DNA of 64,000 nt from positions 1-64,000 of the forward strand of contig WBZZ01002504.1 of assembly GCA_019918135.1 (NCBI GenBank), in the 5' to 3' direction. This document shows, piece after piece, positions 51,044-64,000 of this stretch (positions within the stretch are counted from its first letter, which is position 1; every line of letters starts with the position of its first letter). A program made the translations under genes and the position numbers. The notes below the pieces were generated by a model that saw nothing but the letters and a program-made list of their open reading frames with translations, was not told the DNA's origin and did no database searches. This DNA comes from Paulinella micropora (lineage: Eukaryota; Cercozoa; Imbricatea; Euglyphida; Paulinellidae).

Positions 51044-53139
51044 TAATAATGTACACAAAAGAACTTATGCTTAATGCAAAAGATGTTTAGAGCAAGCTCT
51101 TTACTGCTACCTCGGATAGGCTCTATATTTTTAAAGTCTCTGCGCCAGACTTTATTCACTTTCGTGGGGCCGGGAGGCTCTTTGACATTCAGCCTTTGCT
51201 TGCAGTTGGCCGGCGCAGATGCTAGCACATCTTGACATCCTTTCGTCCAGTTTGCTACGATGTAGCTGTACACTTCGTTGGTTTCGGTAATGTCTTGAAG
51301 CTTCCAAGTTCCGTCTTCTTCAACATCGATCCCCGTTTGTAACCACTTTCTGCATAGCAGAACGTGAATGACATCTTCAGTAAGTGGTTCCGGCGGTACA
51401 ACCCTTACATCTATCTTAGTGCGGTTGCGCATAAGCTTTAAAGCTTTTGTCATAACTCTATCACCGACTCCATGAATGCGCTGCCACATAGTTCTGCATA
51501 CTTTTTCCCTTTGGTAGACATACTGCATGTTACCGGCCGGATCTTTCATTGTCTCCAACTTTATCGCTAGGGAATTTTTGAGCTCTTTCAAAGAAAGTGC
51601 ACAAGATTGGGTGCGTTCCCTTATAACATCGCGTGGGTCGACCCAACGATAGCATTGCCATTCCCAACAACAGCTTGACCTCACCTCCTCCTCAAGCTCA
51701 TTGTATGGCATGCCAAGCCACCTCTCCAGACATTGAGGTCGAACATGCTTGACAGGGCCTTGCTTGCGCTTCTTGAACGTGTATGACCTATTGGCTTTCT
51801 TAGGCCTGATGGCTACATGAGCAGTAAGTCCTAAGGTCTTATAGAGAGCTTGTGTGCTTGAGCGAATCTCATCGGTATTCGGCTGCTTACTACTACTACT
51901 AGCTTCTGTAATCAAAGCCCCAGGTGTCCAGAAGCCAGTCGATTCCGCTGACTCAGAGAAGGGCAGCACCATGCTAGACGAACATGCCGTAGATGTACAC
52001 TACATTGCAAACGATGTACAAACAACATGGAGAAGTATTAAGGTTTGGTTGACAAATTATATGAAGCTAACCTTGATAGGAGAGCCAGTAGGTGATGGGT
52101 CTTTCGTAAATGATAACTGCATTTCAAACGGTTTACAAACAACGCATATAGATGCTTGTTAGACAAAGTGCAGGCAGCTGACCTTGACAGGAGAACGGGT
52201 GAATGAATCATCCTCTTCTGCACTGCTCGAAGCGGCGTCACCACTTTCTTCTTCCTCACCTCGATCCTTCATAGTAATAGCAATGAATCACCACATACAA
52301 CACACTTTAATTTAGTATTAAGCAACAAGAAAACATTCGAATGCATACCTGAGGAGTGGCTGCACAAACACGAACACGCTTTATTGAGTCATTCTGAGCT
52401 TTAACTGAAGAGAGACCAGCCGCGAACTCATTCAAAAGCTTGCGTTTTGCATTTATGCTTGAGGAAGTTGAGGGAATTCGTGGAGGATCCGCTCTTACAG
52501 CCCTCGACCCGAAAGATGCTAGAAGCGCGTGTTTTTTTTTCCAAAGACATTGGTTGTGACCTTGGTGGCAGTGGCTCAAGAAATTCAGGAACGATAAAAA
52601 ATTTTATAGTTCCTATCATTCTCAACATAGAAAACAGGGATTTTCTTGTTTGCCTTTGCTGCCTCTCTCATCCAAGAAGGATGTGCCTTGCAAGCCTCGG
52701 CTTTTGGATTTGACTCCAACGTTGAGTAGTTGAGAAGAATTTGCTCACCTCGAGACACACCCTTGGACATTGTCACGACTTGCTCACCCTTCGACACTTT
52801 GCAGTTTGGGCTCTCACTGCAGCCAGGAAAGTGACTACTGTTAATAAGATGCATTGCATTTCTGCTTTCTTGATGAATGGAGTCAATGGATTGCATTCCT
52901 ATTTCAATGCCCTTATATGTTCGCATCCTAAAGTGCTGAGCAAATGGATTATCACTGATGTCCTCAGAAGGCATTTTAGCACCTCCTGGTTGCAGAAGCC
53001 CCAGCTTAAACCCTTTTGGCAAATCGTCATCAGCAAATAATCCACATCTACCTGCCTTGCCGGATCCTGAAAGCCAAGCAATAGACACTGGCGCTCTCCT
53101 CGCAGTCGCGAGGCTCATTTGACGTTGCTCCCACGCCAC
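48535..53139 (-). CDS. Multi-exon gene: SET-like domain plus DUF7869-like transposase-type domain
   Basis: Exon 1 (from 53139) has a SET-like domain: 'GRCGLFADDDLPKG', then 'HLINSSHFPGCSESPNCKV' and 'VSRGEQILLNYS'. Further exons carry Ser/Glu-rich linkers and 'VRPQCLERWLGMPYNELEEE'. Next is 'AAWKLFIEFDGGGENTGWGM' with 'FSGDDQKFRTMRRGL', reminiscent of the DUF7869 core found in eukaryotic transposon proteins. The last exon (48535 to about 49522) has Arg-Gly repeats and Glu runs. Introns are GT-AG, two with (AAT)n. Frames shift in homopolymers near 52605 and 52545, and the HTH-like motif near 50150 needs two compensating shifts. It may be the element's transposase with a methyltransferase-like or regulatory SET part; activity is unknown. 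Confidence 0.6.
48606..48816. repeat. (TTC)n repeats coding poly-Glu
   Basis: Two TTC tracts (48608-48684 and 48751-48810) flank an Arg-Gly-type repeat. On the minus strand they encode Glu runs in the last exon of the SET/DUF7869-like gene. Confidence 0.85.
50730..51041. repeat. Two (AAT)n microsatellites in an intron
   Basis: Runs at 50730-50811 and 50994-51041, inside the intron between the exon ending near 51060 and the exon beginning near 50730 (minus strand). The stretch between them shows no clear exon. Confidence 0.8.
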
Positions 53140-53362
53140 GTGGCAAGAAAAGACTCAAAACAAGCTCCAAACTACACAAAAGATATGATAGTTATTCACA
53201 TCTTATATTGTTTTTCTTGCTTCTAAAAGGCAAACAACACCAATGAATCACCGTCATCAATTCGACAAAAACAACTGCAACAACAACGACAACAACGACA
53301 ACAACGGCAACAACGACAACAACGACAACGTAGGTAGATTTGAAGGAAAAAAACAAAGAGAG

Positions 53363-53409
<47 letters not shown>

Positions 53410-54419
53410 AAGAAAGGGAGAGAGAGAGAAAGAAAGGGAGAGAGAAAAAGAAAGGGAGAGAGAGGGAGAGAGAGAGAGAAAGGGAGAAAAGAAAATATAC
53501 ATACGGATATGCATACATAAATACATACATACATACATACATACATACTTGCATACATACATACATATTACATACATACATACATGAATGACCATTTATT
53601 GCAGAAAACAAGAGCATGAAGACAGCCAAAACAATGTTGACATAGAGAAAACGTAGAAAAAATTAAGTTAACAAATTTTCTTCGGTTGATTTTGTTTTAT
53701 ATACTTTGACACGAAGGAGCGGGAAAGCTATTTAGACAAGTATACACGAAGAGAGCGAGCTGGAAATCATCGGCAAATTTTTGTCGGTACGGAAAATTTA
53801 GAAACGAAATATTCGACTTCTTACTATAAAAATACGTCTAAAATATATTTTGAAGCTCTAAATAAGCAGTCAGTGTCAGTATTTTTAAAGATCTTGCATT
53901 TATTGCAGAAAACAAGAACATAAAGACAGCCAAAACATGTTGACATAGAGGAAACGTAGAAAAAATTAAGTTGACAAATTTTCTTCGGTTGATTTTGTTT
54001 TATATACCTTTACACTGATGGTGTAATTAAGTTTCCCGCTCCTTCTAGTGTGTGGAAGGAGCGGGAAAGCTATTTAGACAAGTATACATGAAGAGAGCGA
54101 GCTGGAAATCATCGGCAAATTTTTGTCGGTACGGAAAATTTAGAAACGAAAATTCCACCTCCTGGCTTCTAGTGAATACATTTCCTTACAATAATTTACA
54201 CATGCACTCAACACACATGTAGACATATTATGTAGCAATAAAAAGCAAAGCAACATAATAAAAGAATGAAGTGGAAACAAAAAATCATTTTCCGACTGCA
54301 GATTTTTTTTTGTTTGGTATGCCTCTGGTACTTGAGGAAATAAAATATTTCTTTCCCGCTCCTTCCACAGACAGGAAAGAGCGGGAAAGAAGGTTTGAGG
54401 CTAGCAACGAGACTGGAAA
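53140..54419. repeat. Intergenic region with microsatellites and a 250-bp tandem duplication
   Basis: (CAA)n-like at 53270-53330, (GA)n at 53359-53490 and (CATA)n at 53512-53586. Then two similar blocks, 53596-53815 and 53900-54160, both contain 'GCAGAAAACAAGA', 'AATTTTCTTCGGTTGATTTT' and 'GCTATTTAGACAAGTATACA'. The phrase GGAGCGGGAAAG recurs and pairs with CCCGCTCCTTC. It lies between two divergent genes and probably contains both promoters. No gene seen. Confidence 0.7.
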
Positions 54420-57968
<3,549 letters not shown>

Positions 57969-58075
57969 GTTGAGCGTTGAAGTTTCTCAAAAATACTAAA
58001 AATTAGATTTATTTGAAAAATAAAAAGAATGTATTGTGTAATTAAAATGTATTCTCTTTTTTTACTCCTCCCGGT

Positions 58076-58181
58076 GCCTCCCCCCCCCCCCGGCCCCCCC
58101 CCCCCCGGCCCCCCCCCCCACCCCCCCCGGCCCCCCACCCCCCCCCCCCCTCTGGATCAGTCAATGTATTGACACAATTTA
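58076..58181. repeat. C-rich tract inside the right TIR
   Basis: C runs broken by GG or A from 58079 to 58151, the mirror image of the G tract near 48489-48512. No gene. Confidence 0.8.
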
Positions 58182-58345
58182 GCTTTAATATAACTGGCAA
58201 ATCATTTTTAATACGTTATTCAGCTTATTCAAGATTATTTTTACTAAATAAAACACATTTTCAATGTCTGAATCAAAAAGTGCAAAATCACCTGTAGGAC
58301 AATTTCGGAAAAATTGATACCCCACATTTGGCCGAATCACTTGTT
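58182..58345 (-). repeat. Right TIR of the 10.2-kb element
   Basis: Reverse complement of 48099-48261 with a few mismatches. It ends CCGAATCACTTGTT and is followed by CAAG. Confidence 0.9.
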
Positions 58346-61187
58346 CAAGCCTGCCGCAGCCCCGGCGTCGAGCACCGCTGAGACATCGGAAGTGGGTAGC
58401 GCAGGCTCCAACGGCGAGCAGTGGGCTTGCCTGCTGTGCACGTATTTGAATAGCAGCAACGCCACCGCATGTAACGTGTGCTTATCACCCAAGCCTGCCG
58501 CCGCGCTGGCACCGGGCGCGGCCGCGGCTGCTGTTGGGCCTGTGGTCTTTCCCCCGACCTCGAGTGTGATGTGATATACGTATCTGGATGGCTGTGAATG
58601 TATGTCTGGTTTTGTTCTGTGCGTATGAAAATTGTGTGTGGACATGTATGTGTTTTTTGGTTGCTATGCTTATGTGTTCCATGTGTGTGTATGTTTTTGT
58701 GTTGGTGTTGGTGTGATCGACATGCGTGTCTTTGGACCCTTGATATGGTTTTATGGAAAAATATGTATGTGTGTGTATGTGTGTGTGTGTATTCGTGTGT
58801 GTATCCGTGCTTGTGTTTGTGTTTCCCTGCATGTGTTCATGATTGTTCAAGGGGCTTGCTTTCAGTGCACCTATTAGCATGCGTATCTTTGCACCAATGA
58901 TATGGTTGCTAATGTATGTATGTATGTATGTGTGTATGTAATGTTATGTATGTATGTATGTATGTATGTATGTACGTATGCGTGTGTCATACTAGATTGT
59001 GTGTGTGTGTGAGTGTGTGTGTGTGTGTGTGCGTCCGTGGTTGTGTTCCCATGCATGTTTGCATGCTTGTTCAGGACACAAAGCAGACCGCGGTAGCACC
59101 GATGGAGGAGCAGGAGGACGAGGAGGAGGACGAGGACGAGGACGAGGAGACGGCGGAGGCCAAGAAGTTGTCTTTGCTGTGTCGGGCTGGGGAGGCGAAA
59201 GGGCAGCAGTTCGATCAAGGACAGACCGAGTCGAGCAGTGGGCTTGCGTTCAGTGCACCTACTTGAACGGCAGCGACGTCTCCGCATGTGGTATGTGCAC
59301 ATCGTCCAAGCCTGCTGTTGCGCCTGTTATGCGAGCAGAGACCTTGACCCGCCAGGCCGCCGCCGTCGCGGCTACATCGCCCACTCACCCAGCGCCGCAC
59401 GAGGCCAAGAAGGCGAGCTCCCCGATCCCGAAGCTCGGTGTTTCGGTGTCGCTGCTGCTGGCCACGTACAAGCGCTGGGAGACCGCATCGAGGACGTGGT
59501 GCGTGATCAGGTCAAGCCCGCCACCGCGGACAAGAAATGCTCCTACGTGGAGCTGCTGGCCCGGTCGCGGGACCCGCAAGACCGCGCCGGCGTGGCGACC
59601 GCCACTGTGTTTCTTTCCCACGCCTGGAAGTACACATTTAAGCAAGTGATAGAGGCTATTGCTGCTCACTGGCGACAAAGACAACGTGAGAAGTCAGACC
59701 TTTCTTTGGTTTGACATATTCACAGTGAACCAGCACCAGACCTCCACGGTGCATCCGGGCTTCTGGTTCAAGGCGTTTCGGGAGAACGTCAAGACGATCG
59801 GCCGAACGGTGCTGATTCTCTCCCCCTGGAGCAACCCTGTGCCCCTGACTCGCTCATGGTGTCTATGGGAAATATTCTGCACGCGGGTGACCAAATCCTC
59901 GTTCAAAATTTGTCTCTCTCCCACAGAGGCCAAGGAGTTACAAAAGGTGCTTGTGAACGATTTCGATTCTATTTTAGAGTCGCTCTCCAAAATCGACATC
60001 AAGAAAGCGGAGGCGGGCAAGAAGAAGGACCAAAAAGAAATCTTGGCCCAGGTGGAAGTGATGCAAGGCGGGGCGCATGAGCTGAACAAGGCCGTGCTGG
60101 CTGAGATGCGGGCCTGGGTAGTGCAGGCGGCTCGTGACGCGCTCAAGGCTAGGGAAGGCAAACAAGAAGAAGCCACTGTAACGCTCATGAATAATGTGGG
60201 CAGACTGCTTCAAGAACTGGGTGACCTTAAGGAAGCGGAGGATTTTCTTCGGCGTGCCTTGGAAGCGAGGGAGAAGACGCTCGGGCCCGAGCACCCGGGC
60301 ACGTTGATTTCGATCAACAACCTAGCCGGCGTGCCGCTCAAGCAGGGCAAGCTGGCGAAGGCCGAGCCTCTGTACCGCAGGGCTCTGCAAGGATCAGAGA
60401 AAACGCTCGGGGCCGAGCACCCAGACACGTTGGCTTCTGTCAACAACCTGGCCAGCTTGCTGACTGAGCAGGGCCAGCTGGCGGAGGCCGAGGCTCTGCT
60501 GCGCAAGGCTCTGGAAGCAAGGCTCTGTAAGCAAGAGAGAAGACGTTCGGGCGGGTAACGTTGGCTTTAGAACAACCTAGCCGGCATGCTGCGTAAGCAG
60601 GGCAAGCTGGCGGAGGCGGAGCCTCTTTTCCGCAGTCTTCTGCAAGCAGAGAAGGAGCCCGGGCACCCATCCACGTTCACTTCGGTCTGCAACCTGGGCG
60701 TGTGTCTGGAGCAGCAGGGCAAGCTGGCGGAGGCCTAGCCTCTGTACCGCAGGGCTCTGCAAGCGATGGAAAAGACGCTCGGAGCTGGGAACCCGTCCAC
60801 GTTGACTTTGGCCAACAACCTGGCTCGTTGCTGTACAAGCAGGGCACGCTTGGCTCGTTGCTGCACAGGCAGGGCAAGCTGGCGGAGGCCGAGCTTCTGT
60901 TTCGCAGGGCTCTGCAAGGACGAGAAAAGGTGCTCGGGGCCGAGAACCCAGACACATTGACTTCCGTGTGGAACCTGGCCGCCGTGCTGGAGAACCAGAG
61001 CAAGCTGGCGGAGGATCAGAGCAAGCTGGCGGAGGCTGAGGCTCTCTACCGCAGGGAACTGCAAGCAAACGAGAGGAAGCATGGGCTTCAGCACCCAGAC
61101 ACGTTGGCTTCTGTCAGAAACCTGGTCAGGTTTCTGGTCGAGCAGGGCAAGCTGGCCGAGGCCGAGGCTCTTTGCGGCAGATATTTA
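58346..61187 (+). pseudogene. Host zinc-finger/TIR-like/TPR gene, segment 3, frameshifted
   Basis: Two RanBP2 fingers ('WACLLCTYLNSSNATACNVC' about 58420; 'WACVQCTYLNGSDVSACGMC' about 59240) are separated by a possible intron of TG-rich repeats ending TTGTTCAG/GACAC near 59073. A TIR-like domain follows ('CSYVELLARS', 'TVFLSHAWKYTFKQVIEAIA', then 'TFLWFDIFTVNQHQ' and 'TRSWCLWEIF'), then TPR repeats of kinesin-light-chain type ('TLGAEHPDTLASVNNLASLL', 'GQLAEAEALLRKALEA') to 61187. Frame changes occur near 59235, 59480, 59690, 60540 and 60830, and a TAG at about 60738. This architecture suggests a ubiquitin-binding or innate-immunity-like signalling protein; function is inference. Confidence 0.72.
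58590..59072 (+). repeat. GT and GTAT microsatellites in a probable intron
   Basis: TGTG and TATG runs at 58770-58800, 58912-58980 and 58999-59035. Any open frame here is a repeat artefact. Confidence 0.7.
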
Positions 61188-62966
61188 TCGGAATGAATAC
61201 CGTACCGGACCGAATTATTAATATTGTGTTAAACTTTCTTCAAGTTTATACTTCAAGTTATACTTCAAGTTTACACTTCTATTTTTAGTTCCGTTACTTC
61301 ATTTTTCCGTTTATTTATCAACTGTCATAACTTGTAGTTGTTACGTTTTCAACTGCCGTTAACAGATCAATTTATTTCCCTTTACCGGTTAGCTTTTTAG
61401 AAAATGTTAAATATTGCCTTTTCCTCCCATAATATTATCTACGTTTTCCCCCACCTGGACGCCTTTTTCCGGTTCCATATGCAGTCATAGGAAATAATAT
61501 TGATAGGTCGAAACTTAGCAATTTCATGGAAAAGTGGTAGACTTCAGTTCTTTTTACTTCATTCTTGGTGAGTCAGACTGACTTGAAAATCGGGGCCTGA
61601 GTCTGCACTGCAACACAACTCTTACCAACTCGAAATCTTCTTCAACTTCATCAGTTGGTTCTCAGAATAATTTGTCACATGAGTGTTTCGCAAGGACAAA
61701 CAGACTCAGTCATGCAAGTATACTACTGACTGAATAAGTTGAACTGAAATCGACCGATCCAGAGTACTCTTCCGCTTAAAAATATAGGGAGATTCCGAGT
61801 GAATTGTAAGTCTTGACTAACCCCCTGCGAGGAAATTCCCAACAGGGATTCAATTGAATACACCGTTCACTGGCGGCACGGCTGTCATAATTTTAACCTC
61901 AAAATATTTCCGACTCGGGTCAGGGAATTTCAAATAAAAGTTACCAAAAGACTCGAAACGTCGAGAGGAGCCTCAATCTAACGGGCCTGCCAAAAAGAGT
62001 GAAAGTTGAAGTCAGCGGTGATGATTTTGGCCGGTCGTTAAAGTGCTCAGTCTGATACAAATGTAATGCGGCCCCCAGTGATAGCTCGTATAAAGTTGAA
62101 AGTCGGTAATACAACCAAACACAGTCCTCAAAAGATGAGAATGATGTCTCGTTGTTACATATGTTTAGCTCAGTAAAGCCGAAAAAGAAAACGACAACAG
62201 ACCAGGAATAAAATGGCATTAGGTCCCATCGGACAAACGATACTGGAAAAGGTGTACTTTTTACCTGCTATCCCGGCGGGGGGTGATGCCTACATTCGGT
62301 AATATTAATAACGTCATAGACAGGTGCGTGAGCTAAAAACTGTTCAGGTTCCAGTTTGCGTATTGCTGTAATAAACCATTTTCCCAAGGCTCAGCTCATA
62401 ACCGTTGATGCTACAGGTATAGACCGGTCCGACCCACACACGGACCTTATTAATACCTCACCTTTCACTGCGGTTCGCCGGAAGACTCCGTTAGAAGTCA
62501 GTTTGCACACAGACACTAACCCATGCCTTTAATCCGAAGGCATCACTGACTCCACTCAGAACTCACCGAACTACCAGACAGCAGTGAACTAAACTTCTGA
62601 CTAAGTGCACGAGTAATTGTAACTGCTACTCAATGTTACTATGATGGTCCAGTACACAATGAATAACTTTCATAGTGTAACGGGCAAAATTGACTATGAA
62701 CTATAATATTCCGCAGTAACCGTTACTCCTAATTGTGACTTAATAAAAGTGAACCGTAGGCTGCCACTCAACTTCCGTTCAGTCAAATAGTAGCCTCCGC
62801 CTACAGACTTGAAATGCCAGAGTCAGAACTCGGACTTAATACCAACTTTAAGTTTGACAATCCAACGTAAACTTGAAGTAAAACTTGGCTTGAAGTATAA
62901 ACTTGAAAAAGTTTAACACAATATATATTAATAATCATCTTCGATCCGGTACGGTATTCATTTCGA
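61188..62966. mobile_element. 1.8-kb non-coding TIR element with TA target site
   Basis: Ends TCGGAATGAATACCGTACCG (61188) and its inverted match ending CGGTACGGTATTCATTTCGA (62966), with more inverted similarity inside (TTGTGTTAAACTTT and TCAAGTTTATACTTCAAG). Both ends are flanked by TA (61186-61187, 62967-62968), as for Tc1/mariner-type targets. No frame over about 90 codons, so it is MITE-like or otherwise non-autonomous. It interrupts the TPR repeats of the host gene, whose last codons before it read 'AEAEALCGRY'. Confidence 0.7.
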
Positions 62967-63687
62967 TACTCCATCCCTATTTTTGATTTATTTCTACAGG
63001 GTATGATTATTAACATCAACTTGAGCTGAGCCGGTTTCAAATTGATTCAACTACAGTCCGCCGTCCGTGACTCTGACTTTTCCTTGAAGGTATTAAGTTG
63101 TGTGGCCACACTTTTATGTAATTCATATCCTTCGGCAATACAGTCAGTGGCTTTGAAATCTCAGGCATATGGGTTGACTCCAGTGAGAAAAATATCTCAG
63201 AAAAAAAATAAATATGTCCACATAAGCTTAGCAAAAAGATACTATCATGGCAATATCCAACTCAGTGGAGACTAGGCAATGTTGGCGCATCTATTTCCAA
63301 CTTGGAGTGGCAAAAATCATTCAACTCGACTTCGATCTCAGATTCCTCGAGCAACAGTAGTCACTGTGATGACACTCCTGAAGATGCCGTCTAAAAGCTC
63401 GAGAAAGGCGTTCAACCGACGTGCTCAGAACAGTGTGGTATCTCAACATAATCGAAGAGAAACACCACAATAATGTGTGTAAGTCACTTTGACCTGGTAT
63501 GAAGTCTACCATCGATGATAATGGAAAATTCCGCTTGTCTGTAGGCATAATCGAGGATCATGGAAACGCAACGCAAAGGTTGGAGCAATGATTAAGGACA
63601 ATGAAGCAGGCGAGTCGGACAAACTTGATTTTGCTCGTGCTTTAGGAAGCATGAGCATAAGTACTGACCAACTCCAACAGACCTTTC
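62967..63687. other. No gene recognised
   Basis: Mixed-composition sequence with only short frames. No continuation of the TPR repeats is visible after the 1.8-kb element. Confidence 0.4.

Positions 63688-64000
<313 letters not shown>

Noticed and set aside
58590..58900. Cys/Val-rich proteins on both strands
   Set aside because: They derive from GT microsatellites in a probable intron.

Overview
The window is eukaryotic nuclear DNA, most likely from an alga or other protist. Host-type genes are split by GT-AG introns, microsatellites are abundant, and one gene combines RanBP2-type zinc fingers, a TIR-like 'SHAW...WFDIF' domain and kinesin-light-chain-type TPR repeats, a mix I associate with algal and stramenopile genomes. 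The lineage is inference. Nearly everything else is mobile DNA, nested inside what looks like a single host gene.

Region 1 (1-about 19 kb): an AT-rich Polinton/Maverick-like element, cut by the window start, with its right end unresolved. It carries major capsid protein (MCP), penton-like protein, Ulp1/adenain-type protease, a coiled-coil protein, a small basic pX-like protein, packaging ATPase, a Cys-rich secreted protein, a GIY-YIG nuclease, a small membrane protein, a fibre/spike with an S74 chaperone, a retroviral-type integrase and a family B DNA polymerase (PolB1).

Region 2 (19914-47757): a complete sister Polinton in opposite orientation, with identical 153-bp TIRs starting AG and a 6-bp target duplication AAGAGA. 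Its virion genes match those of region 1. It carries a different polymerase (PolB2) at its other end, with HIRAN, ExoX-C-like and small zinc-finger genes. A 7.3-kb tyrosine-recombinase retrotransposon (31273-38604, Ngaro/DIRS type, gag/RT-RNaseH/YR on the minus strand, split direct repeats) sits inside its protease gene.

Region 3 (48099-58345): a 10.2-kb element with about 164-bp inverted repeats and a likely 4-bp target duplication CAAG. It holds a multi-exon SET-domain plus DUF7869-like gene on minus and a Lys/Glu/Asp-rich multi-exon gene on plus.

Region 4: host-gene segments at 19703-19913, 47758-48098 and 58346-61187. They read as one zinc-finger/TIR-like/TPR gene interrupted successively by the Polinton, the 10.2-kb element and a 1.8-kb non-coding TIR element (61188-62966). 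The window ends in unannotated sequence and GATA repeats.

The Polinton genes form virion assembly (MCP, penton, protease, ATPase, pX-like, fibre), integration (integrase, TIRs) and replication (PolB) modules. Their intergenic spaces are filled by a recurring paired-hairpin repeat. Many genes carry single frameshifts, several in homopolymers and some in the host-type genes too, so part of the apparent decay may be sequencing error.
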